From Bryobacteraceae bacterium (GTDB taxonomy: Bacteria; Acidobacteriota; Terriglobia; Bryobacterales; Bryobacteraceae): DNA of 64,000 nt. The notes under the pieces are model-generated. The model saw nothing but the letters and a program-made list of their open reading frames with translations, did no database searches and was not told the origin of the DNA. Numbering within the stretch: position 1 is the first letter of the stretch; each line of letters begins with the position of its first letter. Shown here in pieces: positions 26,012 through 34,734 of this stretch. The stretch is taken from NCBI GenBank assembly GCA_041394945.1, contig JAWKHH010000002.1, positions 690,501 through 754,500 of the forward strand. Direction: 5' to 3'. Both the position numbers and the translations under genes were made by a program.

Positions 26012-28500
26012 CGGTGCTTGCCGCGTTGGCGCGACGCCTGATCCTCCGGCCGCTATTGCGGGAGAAGCTTCGGACGTCGTTGACGATTTTGGCGGTGGCG
26101 CTGGGCGTGGCCGTAGTGGTGGCGATCCGGCTGTCGGGCGACGCCGCGGCGGGATCGTTCCGGAGTTCGATGCGGACGCTTTCCGGGCCGGCGCAAATCG
26201 AGTTGAAGGCGGCGGGCGGGATCGATGAGGCGCTGTTCGGGGAGCTGGCGCGGATGCCCGGAGGGGCGCGATTCACGGCGCGCGTGGAAGGTTTCGCGTA
26301 TTCGGCGCGGGAACGCGTGGCGGCGCCGCTGATCGGGCTGGATCTGCTGCAGCAGCCGCCTCGGGGCGGGGATGAATCCACGCGCATGCCGGCCGAGGAC
26401 AGCGTCTGGCTGGGGGGGCCAGGTTGGATCGGCAGTAAGTGCGGGGTGGAACTGACGGTGCAGGATGCTACCCGCTGTTACCCGGTGGCTGGGCGCATCG
26501 AGAGTGACAGCCGCTTCGTGCTGATGGACATCGGAGCGGCGCAACGGGCGCTGCGGCGCGAGGGGCGGCTGGATCGGATCGACGTGGAGGTACCGGCAGG
26601 GGAGGAGAGCGGCGTGTGGCGTGAGAGGATCGAGGGCGCCGCCCAGGGCCGTGCGGAGGTGCGCGAGGCGGGCACGGAGACGAATGAGAACCGCAAGATG
26701 CTGGCGGCGTTCCGCTGGAATCTAAGGGCGTTGAGCTACATTTCGCTTGTTGTGGGCGCGTTCCTTATCTACAACACGATTTCGGTATCGGTGGTGCGTA
26801 GGCGCGGCGAGGTGGGCATTCTGCGCGCGCTGGGAGTGACGCGGGCGCAGGTGCTGGGGCTGTTTCTGGGTGAGGGCGCGGCGTTCGGCGTGGTGGGCTC
26901 GGCGATCGGGCTCGGGCTGGGCCGTGCGATGGCGGAGGGCACGGTGCGGCTGGTGGCGGGCACGGTGGAGCAGTTGTACGTGAGCAGCACGCCAGCTCCG
27001 ATTGCGCTCACGGCGGCGGTGGCCGTGGAGGCGGTCGCCACCGGGATCGCGGTGGCGGTGCTGGCTTCGGCGGCTCCGGCGGTGGAGGCATCGCGCGTGA
27101 TGCCGGTGGAGGCGATGGCGCGGGGACGGCGGGAGACGGACGCGCGGGCGCGGATCGGGAGGAAGCTGGCGTTGGCGGCGCTGCTCGCGATCGCGGCGGC
27201 CGCGGCGGCGCGGGCGGACGCGTGGGAGGGGCGGCCGATCGGCGGGTACGCGGCGTGTTTCCTGGCGATCCTGGCGTCGGCGATGGCGATTCCGGCGGGT
27301 GTGACGGCGGTGTCGCGGACGATGGGAGCGGTGGCGCGGCGGGTGCTGGGCGTGGAAGGGATGCTCGCGTCGCGGAGCGTTGCGGCGTCGCTTTCGCGAA
27401 CGAGCGTTCTCACCGGCGCGTTGTCGACAGCGGTGGCGATGATGGTGAGCGTTGGCATCATGGTGGGCAGTTTCCGGGAGACGGTGGAGACGTGGATGGA
27501 CGCGCAGCTTCGCGCCGATTTTTACATCCGGCCGATGGGGGGCGCGGGGGCGGGAAGGCATCCGACGCTGGACCCGGCGCTTGCCGGGCGCATCGAGGCG
27601 CTCGAGCAGGTGGAGGCGGTAGACCGGTTCCGCCTTTACGAGATCAGTTACGGCGGGCTTCCCGCCTATCTTGGCGGCGGACAAACAAGCGTTGTGGCCC
27701 GGCGCGGCCGCGCGGAGCTTCTCTCCGGCGGGGACCGTGCGTCCGTTTTCGCCAAGCTGCCGCTGGGCGACTACGCGATCGTCAGTGAGCCGTTCGCCAA
27801 CAAGCACCGAGTGAGCGTGGGCGACCGCATCCGGCTGCGGCTGGGCGCAACGGAGCCGGAGCTTGCGGTGCTCGGCATTTATCACGACTATTCGAGCGAG
27901 CGGGGGTACGTGATTGTGGACCGCTCGACGCTGCTGCGGCACCTGCCGGATGCGGCTCCGTCGAGCCTCGCCGTGTACGCGAGGCCCGGGGTGGGCGACG
28001 CGCGGCGCGCCATCGAGCAGGCAACCGCCGGCCACGACGTGGTGATCCTGCCGCACCGGCGCCTTCGCGAGGAGGCGCTGGCGATTTTCGACCGGACGTT
28101 CGCGATCACGTGGGCGCTGGAGGCGGTGGCGATTCTGGTGGCGGTGCTCGGCGTTGTGGGGGCGCTGGTTTCGCTGGTGATCGACAGGCGGCGCGAACTG
28201 GCGCTGCTGCGGTTTCTGGGCGGGTCGGCGGGACAGGTGCGGAAGCTGATTCTTTCCGAAGCCGGGCTGCTCGGACTGCTCGCGAACGCGATCGGATTCG
28301 CGCTGGGGGCGGCGCTGTCGCTGATCCTGATCTATGTGATCAATGTGCAGTCTTTCGGGTGGACGATTCAATTCCACTGGCCGGCGGCGCTGCTGTTAGT
28401 TGCGCTTTCTGGCATCTACGCCGCGACGATTCTCGCCGGCATCTACCCGGCAAGGATGGCGGTGCGCATGAATCCGATCGAGGTGATCCACGAGGAATGA
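26008..28500 (+). CDS. ABC permease with two FtsX domains (AttFG-like)
   Basis: An 830-aa membrane protein. An N-terminal helix (about 20-42) precedes a periplasmic domain, then an FtsX helix bundle (about 240-360). A second N-terminal-like helix, periplasmic domain and FtsX bundle (about 695-820, ending YPARMAVRMNPIEVIHEE) follow. It looks like two FtsX permeases in one chain and would pair with the upstream ATPase. The GTG start overlaps the ATPase stop, and the stop overlaps the AttH-like start as ATGA. Confidence 0.87.
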   Translation: MTVLAALARRLILRPLLREKLRTSLTILAVALGVAVVVAIRLSGDAAAGSFRSSMRTLSGPAQIELKAAGGIDEALFGELARMPGGARFTARVEGFAYSARERVAAPLIGLDLLQQPPRGGDESTRMPAEDSVWLGGPGWIGSKCGVELTVQDATRCYPVAGRIESDSRFVLMDIGAAQRALRREGRLDRIDVEVPAGEESGVWRERIEGAAQGRAEVREAGTETNENRKMLAAFRWNLRALSYISLVVGAFLIYNTISVSVVRRRGEVGILRALGVTRAQVLGLFLGEGAAFGVVGSAIGLGLGRAMAEGTVRLVAGTVEQLYVSSTPAPIALTAAVAVEAVATGIAVAVLASAAPAVEASRVMPVEAMARGRRETDARARIGRKLALAALLAIAAAAAARADAWEGRPIGGYAACFLAILASAMAIPAGVTAVSRTMGAVARRVLGVEGMLASRSVAASLSRTSVLTGALSTAVAMMVSVGIMVGSFRETVETWMDAQLRADFYIRPMGGAGAGRHPTLDPALAGRIEALEQVEAVDRFRLYEISYGGLPAYLGGGQTSVVARRGRAELLSGGDRASVFAKLPLGDYAIVSEPFANKHRVSVGDRIRLRLGATEPELAVLGIYHDYSSERGYVIVDRSTLLRHLPDAAPSSLAVYARPGVGDARRAIEQATAGHDVVILPHRRLREEALAIFDRTFAITWALEAVAILVAVLGVVGALVSLVIDRRRELALLRFLGGSAGQVRKLILSEAGLLGLLANAIGFALGAALSLILIYVINVQSFGWTIQFHWPAALLLVALSGIYAATILAGIYPARMAVRMNPIEVIHEE

Positions 28501-29522
28501 AGACGCTCGCGCTGCTGGCCATCTTCGCCGTCGCCAAGCCGGGCTACCGGTACGAGTTCCCACGCGATCACTTCGCGCATCCGGAGTTCAAGACCGAGTG
28601 GTGGTATTTCACGGGCAACCTGCGCGACGAAACGGGGCGGCGGTTCGGCTTCGAGTTGACGTTCTTCCGGCAGGCGCGTGGGGAGGAGCCGCGGGATGCG
28701 CGGTCCGTGTGGGATGCGAACGAGGTCTGGCTGGCGCACCTGACGCTCTCCGACATCGCGGGCGGACGCTTCCTGCATGAGGAACGGGTAAACCGGGCGG
28801 GTCCGGGATTGGCGGGAGCGCGGGAGGGCGTGGTGTGGAACGGCAACTGGAGCACGCGGTTCGGGTCGGCGCCTGAGTCGATGGATGCGTCGACGGCGGA
28901 GTTCCGGCTGCAACTGCGCTTTTCGACGAAGAAGCCAGCGGTGATCCACGGAGAGAACGGCGTGAGCGCGAAAGCGCCGGGCGAGGGCAGGGCGTCGCAC
29001 TACGTCTCGTTCACGCGGCTGGAGTCAACCGGGACGCTGTCGTATGGGGGCAGAGAGTTCCGCGTGACCGGCGCGGCTTGGATGGACCATGAATTCTTCA
29101 CGCATCAACTCGAGCCGGAACAGAGGGGGTGGGACTGGGTGAGCATCCAGCTCGAGGACAGTACGGAGTTGATGCTGTTTCGCATCCGGCGCAGGGACGG
29201 CTCGGTCGATCCGTTTTCGGCGGGGACATACGTGGACGCGAGCGGGCGGACGCGTCAGTTGGGCGCGGGCGACTTCCGGATGACACCGTCAGGCGCGCGG
29301 CATGGGCCGTACCCGATTGAGTGGGAGATCGCTGTGCCTTCGCTTGGGATCGAACTGCGGGCCACTACGCCGCTGCCGGCCCAGGAGCTGAGCGGGAAAT
29401 CGAAATGGTCGCCGGAGTACTGGGAGGGTGCGATGGACTATTCCGGCTCGAAACAGGGGCGTTCGATTCGTGGGAAGGGGTACCTGGAAATGACCGGCTA
29501 TCGGGGCCCAGTACGCATGTGA
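28497..29522 (+). CDS. AttH/CrtC-type lipocalin-like protein
   Basis: A 341-aa protein with a short N-terminal hydrophobic segment and the AttH (carotenoid 1,2-hydratase-like) fold. Diagnostic are HFAHPEFKTEWWYFTGNL, FGFELTFFRQA and AAWMDHEFFTHQLEPEQRGWDWVSIQL. In AttEFGH-type systems this partner works with a LolCDE-like ABC transporter, matching the gene order here (ATPase, FtsX permease, AttH). Ligand is unknown; the family binds hydrophobic molecules. It starts by ATGA overlap with the permease. Confidence 0.87.
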   Translation: MKTLALLAIFAVAKPGYRYEFPRDHFAHPEFKTEWWYFTGNLRDETGRRFGFELTFFRQARGEEPRDARSVWDANEVWLAHLTLSDIAGGRFLHEERVNRAGPGLAGAREGVVWNGNWSTRFGSAPESMDASTAEFRLQLRFSTKKPAVIHGENGVSAKAPGEGRASHYVSFTRLESTGTLSYGGREFRVTGAAWMDHEFFTHQLEPEQRGWDWVSIQLEDSTELMLFRIRRRDGSVDPFSAGTYVDASGRTRQLGAGDFRMTPSGARHGPYPIEWEIAVPSLGIELRATTPLPAQELSGKSKWSPEYWEGAMDYSGSKQGRSIRGKGYLEMTGYRGPVRM

Positions 29523-29559
29523 TCGGCGCGGCGGAACATGGGTGCTACGCTCAGAGTTT

Positions 29560-30924
29560 ATGCTCGATCCGACGATATTTCGCGAGTACGACATCCGCGG
29601 CATTGCCGACCGCGACCTGACCACTGATGGGGTTCGGGAACTCGGCCAGGCAATCGGCACGTATATGATCCGCCGCGGCGGGCGGAAGGTGAACCTGGGC
29701 CGGGATGTGCGGCTGAGCGGTCCGCGGCTGCACGATGCGTTGCTCGAAGGGCTGCTGAGCACGGGGTGCGCGGTGACGGATCTTGGGGTGGCGCCGACTC
29801 CGCTGGTTTACTTTTCGATCTTCCATCTCGAGGCCGACGGCGCGGTGCAGATCACCGGGAGCCACAATCCTTCCGACTACAACGGGTTCAAGGTGGGCTA
29901 CGGTCCAGCGACCATCTATGGGGATGAGATCCAGAAGCTTCGCCGGCTCATGGAAGCCGGGGACTTCGAACGGGGGGCGGGAACGCTTTCGACTTTCGAT
30001 ATCGCGCCGGCCTACGTGGAGGAAGTGACCTCGCAATTCCATTGGAAGCGGAGGATCAAGGTGGCGGTGGATTGCGGAAACGGGACGGCCGGTCCGGTGA
30101 TGGAGATGCTGCTCGAGCGGCTGAACTGCGACGCGGTGCGGCTGTTTTTCGAGCCGGACGGACACTTCCCGAATCACCATCCGGACCCGACGGAGGAGAA
30201 GAACCTGCGGCACCTGCAGGAAGCCGTGCGGGCGAACGGGTGTGAGTTGGGCATCGCCTATGACGGCGACACGGACCGGATCGGCGCGGTGGACGAAAAA
30301 GGAAGCGTTGTGTGGGGCGATTCGCTGATGCTCGTCTACGCGCGCGAGATTCTGAAGCGCAAGCCGGGGGCGACGTTTATCGGCGAAGTGAAGTGCTCGC
30401 AGGTGATGTACGACGAAATCGAAAAGCTGGGCGGGCGGCCCATCATGTACAAGACGGGGCATTCGCTGATCAAGGCGAAGATGAAGGAAGAGCACGCGGA
30501 ACTGGCGGGCGAGATGAGCGGGCACATGTTTTTCGCCGATCGCTACCTGGGCTACGACGATGCGCTCTATGCGGCGTGCCGGCTCATGGAGATCGTGGCC
30601 GATTCCGGCGAGCCGCTATCGGCGCAGATGCGCGGGCTGCCGCAGACGGTGGTGACGCCGGAACTGCGGGTGGATTGCCCGGATACGCTGAAGTTCCAGG
30701 TGATCAGACAGGTGACCGAGCAGTTCCGGGCATCGCATCGCGTTGTGGATGTGGACGGCGTCCGGGTGTTGTTCGACAAGGGGTGGGGATTGGCGCGGGC
30801 GTCGAACACGCAGCCGGTGCTGGTGCTGCGGTTCGAGGCGGAAAACGAAGCTCTGCTTGCGCAGTATCGGGCGGAGGTGGAGGACGCGGTGAAAGCGGCG
30901 CGCGCGGCGGCGGGGGCCGGCTGA
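29560..30924 (+). CDS. Phosphomannomutase/phosphoglucomutase
   Basis: A 454-aa alpha-D-phosphohexomutase interconverting sugar 1- and 6-phosphates. The catalytic phosphoserine is Ser101 in TGSHNPSDYNG, the magnesium loop is DGDTDRIG, the sugar-binding loop is GEMSGH, and the C-terminal phosphate loop is RASNTQPVLVLRFE. Length and motifs match the ManB/AlgC group, supplying GDP-mannose or UDP-glucose precursors for envelope glycans. The ATG at 29560 starts the conserved sequence (IFREYDIRG); the GTG at 29542 is less likely. Confidence 0.94.
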   Translation: MLDPTIFREYDIRGIADRDLTTDGVRELGQAIGTYMIRRGGRKVNLGRDVRLSGPRLHDALLEGLLSTGCAVTDLGVAPTPLVYFSIFHLEADGAVQITGSHNPSDYNGFKVGYGPATIYGDEIQKLRRLMEAGDFERGAGTLSTFDIAPAYVEEVTSQFHWKRRIKVAVDCGNGTAGPVMEMLLERLNCDAVRLFFEPDGHFPNHHPDPTEEKNLRHLQEAVRANGCELGIAYDGDTDRIGAVDEKGSVVWGDSLMLVYAREILKRKPGATFIGEVKCSQVMYDEIEKLGGRPIMYKTGHSLIKAKMKEEHAELAGEMSGHMFFADRYLGYDDALYAACRLMEIVADSGEPLSAQMRGLPQTVVTPELRVDCPDTLKFQVIRQVTEQFRASHRVVDVDGVRVLFDKGWGLARASNTQPVLVLRFEAENEALLAQYRAEVEDAVKAARAAAGAG

Positions 30925-30938
30925 TCGGCATCGGGTGA

Positions 30939-31796
30939 ATGATGAGCCGGGTGCGTTTCGGCATTTTCGAGTTCGATCCGGATACGGGAGAGTTGCGGCG
31001 GGATGGATATCCGGTGAAGCTTCAGGCGCAGCCGGCGAAGGTGCTGGCGGCGCTGATCGCGGCGCGGGGCGAAATCGTGACGCGGGAGGAACTCCGAAAC
31101 GTTGTGTGGAGCGACGGGACGACCGTGGATTTCGAACGCGGCTTGAACTTCGCCGTGGCGCAAGTTCGAACGGCGCTGGGCGATTCGGCGGAATCTCCGC
31201 GGTTCGTGCGGACGGTTCCGAAACGGGGCTACCGGTTCATTGCCGCCTTGCCGGATGTTCCCGCGGGAGATGGAGGCAGTGCCGGAACACCGAAGCTGTC
31301 GCGAAGGAAGGCGCTGCCGTGGCTGGCCGCGGCGGGCGCGGGGGCGGCGGCGGCCATGGGTACGATGGCGGTGCTGGCGCGGTGGCGCGGGAAGAATCGG
31401 ATCGCGGTGGCGCTTTTTGAGAACGAAACCGGGGATCCGGTCTTCGACCGCGCCGCGAGTGCGATCACGGACTCGCTGGTGGCGGAGCTGACGGCGCGGG
31501 GCGGCGACCGTTTCGGCATCATCGGCAACGCGGCCATTCTCCGCCAGCGGCGTTCGTTTCAGGACGTGGCGGCGATTGGCGAAGCGCTCGACGCGGGGTT
31601 CGTCGTGCTGGGGCAGGTGCAGCGGGACGGGGAGGGGGTCCGCGTGCTGGCGCATTTGATCCGGCTGCCCGAGCAGACGCACCTTCGCGTGAGCCGGCAG
31701 CGGCTGGCGGACCCCGGGGCAGGGCAGGCGGCGTCCGCCGGAATCGCATCCGATTTCATGGCCCGGCTCGGCTTTCCCGCCGCGGCAGCGAATTGA
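30939..31796 (+). CDS. Membrane-anchored winged-helix regulator (CadC/ToxR-like)
   Basis: A 285-aa protein. An OmpR/PhoB-type winged helix spans about 5-105, with ARGEIVTREELRNVVW and RFVRTVPKRGYRFIA. One membrane helix follows (about 130-150), then a periplasmic TolB/FlgO-like region (about 160-285, IAVALFENETGDPVFDRA). This layout suits a transcription factor that senses periplasmic signals directly. Many such proteins occur in Acidobacteria. It follows the hexomutase by 14 bases. The start MMSRVRFGIFEF has two adjacent ATGs. Confidence 0.87.
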   Translation: MMSRVRFGIFEFDPDTGELRRDGYPVKLQAQPAKVLAALIAARGEIVTREELRNVVWSDGTTVDFERGLNFAVAQVRTALGDSAESPRFVRTVPKRGYRFIAALPDVPAGDGGSAGTPKLSRRKALPWLAAAGAGAAAAMGTMAVLARWRGKNRIAVALFENETGDPVFDRAASAITDSLVAELTARGGDRFGIIGNAAILRQRRSFQDVAAIGEALDAGFVVLGQVQRDGEGVRVLAHLIRLPEQTHLRVSRQRLADPGAGQAASAGIASDFMARLGFPAAAAN

Positions 31797-31865
31797 TTCG
31801 AAACGGGTTGATAGATCACCTTTTCCTGGCTGGCCGGCGGGCGGCGATTGCGGCGCAATGGGGTT

Positions 31866-32642
31866 ATGCCGATTCAATCCTGGATTCGCGTGCGCCGGCG
31901 CCAACTTTGGGCTGCTGCGGCGTTGGCCTTGCCCGTTCCCGCGGCGGCGGATACGATTCCCGATACGTTCCCGGCGCAGCCGCCGGATCTTGTCCGGGAA
32001 ACCGTGGGTGCTTCCCACGGCCGGTTCGAGCGCGTGAAGGAACTGGTGTCGGCGCGGCCCGCCCTGGCAAAGGCCGCGGTGGACTGGGGCTTCGGCGACT
32101 GGGAAGACGCGCTCGGGGCCGCGTCCCACACGGGCAACCGCGAGATTGCCGAGTACCTGATTGCGCACGGCGCGCGGCCGACGGTGTTCTCGGCGGCGAT
32201 GCTCGGTCAATTGGAAGTGGTGAAGGCGTTTGTGGCGGCGCAGCCGGGCGTGCAGCGAATTCCGGGTCCGCACAGTATCAGTCTGCTTGCGCATGCCCGG
32301 GCGGGCAAGAAGCTGGCCGAGCCGGTGTTGGACTATCTCCGGTCATTGGGAGACGCCGGGTCGCCGGAGCGGCCCGCTTTGGAGACCGGCGACGCGGCGC
32401 GGCTGACCGGCGTTTATCAGTTCGGAGCGGGGCCGCGCGACCGGTTCGAGGTTGGCGAGAAAGACGGCAGGCTGAGCTTCACGCGTCCTGGGGCGCAGAG
32501 CCGCTTTCTCACGTATCTGGGCGACTGGACATTTCATCCGGCCGGCGCGGAAGCCGTAAGGATTCGGTTCGTGGAATCCGGCGCGGAGACGCTGTTGACC
32601 ATCCACGATCCGGATGTGGTGGTGACGGCGCGAAAAGGCTGA
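31866..32642 (+). CDS. Exported ankyrin-repeat-like protein
   Basis: A 258-aa protein. A basic N-terminus (RVRRRQ) is followed by a hydrophobic stretch ending PVPAAADT, suggesting export. The body holds about two to three degenerate ankyrin repeats (about 50-150; ALGAASHTGNREIAEYLIAHGARPT), then a beta-rich C-terminal domain (VYQFGAGPRDRFEVGEKDG...). It probably mediates protein binding; no enzymatic motif is seen. The ATG at 31866 opens the signal region; a TTG at 31848 is an alternative. Confidence 0.7.
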   Translation: MPIQSWIRVRRRQLWAAAALALPVPAAADTIPDTFPAQPPDLVRETVGASHGRFERVKELVSARPALAKAAVDWGFGDWEDALGAASHTGNREIAEYLIAHGARPTVFSAAMLGQLEVVKAFVAAQPGVQRIPGPHSISLLAHARAGKKLAEPVLDYLRSLGDAGSPERPALETGDAARLTGVYQFGAGPRDRFEVGEKDGRLSFTRPGAQSRFLTYLGDWTFHPAGAEAVRIRFVESGAETLLTIHDPDVVVTARKG

Positions 32643-32650
32643 GGAGGTTG

Positions 32651-32685
32651 GGCGCCCGCTCGGCTCCTCCTCCGGGGCGGGCGCC
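32651..32685 (+). terminator. Strong GC hairpin after the ankyrin-like gene
   Basis: GGCGCCCGC (32651-32659) pairs with GCGGGCGCC (32677-32685) in a perfect 9-bp stem with a 17-nt loop, starting 8 bases after the stop codon. No U-tract follows, so efficient intrinsic termination is uncertain. Confidence 0.45.
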
Positions 32686-32907
32686 ATTGCCACGCCGAAG
32701 CATGGCAACCCAAGCTGTCCTCCCCAGCTCTGGTCATCCCACCATGCCATGGAATCGCAGGGGGTGAAAATACCGGCCGGTACTGAACCCGGATGATTTC
32801 GTACTGATACCGGAGGCGTTGTGAGTTGATATCGTCTTAAAAGTGAAGGATTTCGGCGTGTAGTACCGGCTAATTCCACGCAGCCAAACAATTGTTGCTT
32901 GTGGGCG
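32686..32907. other. Non-coding gap with repeated TACCGG elements
   Basis: Between two convergent genes. It holds a perfect 12-bp palindrome TACCGGCCGGTA (32771-32782) and two further TACCGG copies downstream (near 32808 and 32866). No credible ORF, tRNA or consensus promoter was found. Palindrome and copies could be binding sites for one dimeric protein. Confidence 0.35.
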
Positions 32908-33402
32908 TCAACCGTTGCTATCGCCGCGGCCGGCGAGCGGTTTTACCAAGCCTCCGCCGCAGACGGCCACTCCCTTGTTGAGGAGGGCATTGAGGAAATT
33001 GGCAAAGACATTGTAGACCACTTGCTCATTCACCGGTTGTTGGCCGGGGAGGCGGAAACTGGCGGGCAGTTCCTTGTTGATTTGGAGGCGGATGGCGTTC
33101 TGGACGACTTGGCCGCGGGAGTCGCGGCGATTGGCGACGGTGATCGGTGTTTGCAGAACAGCGGCGGTCTGCCCGTCGACGTAGAACTGGCAGCGCGCGA
33201 ACCAGCCGAGGTTTCCAGGGTCGCGCGCGTCGAACAGCAGAAGCGGAGCCTGACGGCCGTTCACCGCTGCGTCGATGACGAGCGCACGGGGGGTGTCCTG
33301 CACTTCGCATTGAACCCCCAATTCGCGGCAAATCTCCTGGACCGGCTCCGTCTGCAGTTCCAAGTAGAGGAGCTTATGGGTCCCGACCTGCAATACCTGC
33401 AC
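32908..33402 (-). CDS. Unknown 164-aa protein
   Basis: Not recognised. A soluble alpha/beta protein beginning with GTG at 33402 (MQVLQVGTHKLLYLELQ), with PRALVIDAAVNGRQAPLLLFDARDPGN in the middle and a glycine-rich end (GVAVCGGGLVKP). It lacks a signal peptide and obvious catalytic motif. A TAGAAT box lies 6 bases before the start and a purine run AAGAGG lies a few bases further out, so initiation may be leaderless. It is downstream of, and on the same strand as, the macrodomain gene. Confidence 0.6.
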   Translation of the reverse strand: MQVLQVGTHKLLYLELQTEPVQEICRELGVQCEVQDTPRALVIDAAVNGRQAPLLLFDARDPGNLGWFARCQFYVDGQTAAVLQTPITVANRRDSRGQVVQNAIRLQINKELPASFRLPGQQPVNEQVVYNVFANFLNALLNKGVAVCGGGLVKPLAGRGDSNG

Positions 33403-33408
33403 AGGTCT

Positions 33409-33414
33409 ATTCTA
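33409..33414 (-). promoter_or_regulatory. TAGAAT box 6 bases before a GTG start
   Basis: On the minus strand TAGAAT ends exactly 6 bases before the GTG at 33402, placing the expected transcription start at the initiation codon. Confidence 0.45.
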
Positions 33415-33464
33415 CCTCTTGAAGCCGCCGAAAAAACGCGTTGCGGGAGGCGTCCGCCGAAAAA

Positions 33465-34010
33465 TCAGGCGAGGGCGGCCGCGGCGCGCTTGTAGGCGTC
33501 GAAGGTCTTGTCGTCGAACAGAACGAAGATCGCGTGGGCGACCGAGGTCGGCTCTTCGCGGAGGAAGGCGCCGACGGTGTTTATGGCGATGCGGGCCGCG
33601 TCCGGTGTTGGATAACCAAACGAGCCGGTGCTGATGGAGGGAAACGCCACGATGCGGGCGCCACGTTCGCTGGCCAGCCGCAACGCCTTGGAATAGCAGG
33701 AAGCGAGGAGGTCCTCCTGGCCGATGGCGTTGGGATGGTAAACGGGCCCCACGGCGTGAATGATCCACTTGGCCGGTAGATTGCCGGCGGTGGTGACCAC
33801 GGCGTCTCCGGCGGGGCACTGCCCGATGCGTTCGCGAATTTCCTTCAATTGTTCAGCGATTTTGGGTCCTCCGGCGCGATGGATGGCGCCGTCGACGCCG
33901 CTGCCAGCCATCAGATCGGAGTTGGCGGCGTTGACAATGGCATCGGCGAGGACTCTGGTGATGTCGCCCTGCTGTAGACGCAGGTGCTTTGTCCCGATCG
34001 TCACGACCAT
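33465..34010 (-). CDS. Macrodomain O-acetyl-ADP-ribose deacetylase-like protein
   Basis: A 181-aa single macrodomain, binding ADP-ribose and removing O-acetyl or mono-ADP-ribosyl groups. Visible are DAIVNAANSDLMAGSGVDGAIHRAGG (nucleotide and catalytic loop, here in two pieces: NAANSDLMAGSG and VDGAIHRAGG), the PAGDAVVTTAGNLPAKWIIHAVGP segment, and the second loop PSISTGSFGYP. Size and motifs match YmdB/MacroD-type enzymes. It is divergent from the HAD gene with only 22 bases between starts. Confidence 0.9.
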   Translation of the reverse strand: MVVTIGTKHLRLQQGDITRVLADAIVNAANSDLMAGSGVDGAIHRAGGPKIAEQLKEIRERIGQCPAGDAVVTTAGNLPAKWIIHAVGPVYHPNAIGQEDLLASCYSKALRLASERGARIVAFPSISTGSFGYPTPDAARIAINTVGAFLREEPTSVAHAIFVLFDDKTFDAYKRAAAALA

Positions 34011-34017
34011 ATGCTGC

Positions 34018-34024
34018 TATCGTA
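34018..34024. promoter_or_regulatory. Overlapping divergent -10 boxes, macrodomain/HAD
   Basis: TATCGT (34018-34023, plus) lies 9 bases before the HAD ATG. TACGAT (34024-34019, minus) lies 8 bases before the macrodomain ATG. Both fit TAnnnT and almost coincide. No ribosome-binding site is visible on either side. Confidence 0.4.
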
Positions 34025-34032
34025 ATGGATTG

Positions 34033-34734
34033 ATGTCCGCCTCCGGCGCGCCTCCCGCATTGATCCTTTTCGACATTGACGGTACGCTGATCCGCCGCGC
34101 AGGTCCCCACCATCGACAGGCGCTATGCGACGCGGTCCGAAAGGTGACCGGGCTTGACGCACCGCTCGATCATATTCCCGTGCAAGGCATGCTGGATAGG
34201 ACGATTGTGGAGCGGATGATGCTGGACGCGGGCGCGTCAAGATCCCTGGTCCGACGGGCGATGCCGGCGATCGTCGAGACGGCGCAGCGTCTCTACGTGC
34301 GGCGGGCTCCAGCGACGTTGCGGAGCAAGGTGTGTCCGGGGGTGCGCGGATTACTCGGGAGACTGACGCGGGCGAAAGTGCCGATGGGGCTTGTGACGGG
34401 GAATTTGTCGCGAATCGGATGGCTGAAGATGGAGCGGGCCGGACTGCGGGAGCACTTCCGTTTCGGCGCATTCGCGGAGTCGGCGAAAGATCGCGCCGGG
34501 CTGGTTCGGATCGCGCTGCGGCGGGCGCGCGGCGAGCGGTGGCTGGGCCGGGATACGCGGGTATGGCTGGTGGGCGACCATCAGAACGACGTCGCGGCGG
34601 CGCATGCCAATCGAGTGCGCTCGCTGGCGGTGGCCACCGGAATTTCTCCCCGGGATGAATTGGCGGCGTGTTCGCCGGATCTGCTGCTGGACGATTTGCG
34701 CGGACTGACGCTGGAGGCGCTGACGGGGCGATGA
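34033..34734 (+). CDS. HAD-superfamily phosphatase
   Basis: A 233-aa haloacid-dehalogenase-fold hydrolase, probably a small-molecule phosphatase. Motif I is FDIDGTLI (nucleophile Asp14, acid Asp16), motif II is GLVTGNL, motif III Lys is in AESAKDRAG, and motif IV is VGDHQNDVAAA. A helical cap lies between I and II, as in phosphoglycolate phosphatase relatives. The ATG at 34033 is right before the first strand. The stop overlaps the next gene as ATGA. Confidence 0.9.
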   Translation: MSASGAPPALILFDIDGTLIRRAGPHHRQALCDAVRKVTGLDAPLDHIPVQGMLDRTIVERMMLDAGASRSLVRRAMPAIVETAQRLYVRRAPATLRSKVCPGVRGLLGRLTRAKVPMGLVTGNLSRIGWLKMERAGLREHFRFGAFAESAKDRAGLVRIALRRARGERWLGRDTRVWLVGDHQNDVAAAHANRVRSLAVATGISPRDELAACSPDLLLDDLRGLTLEALTGR

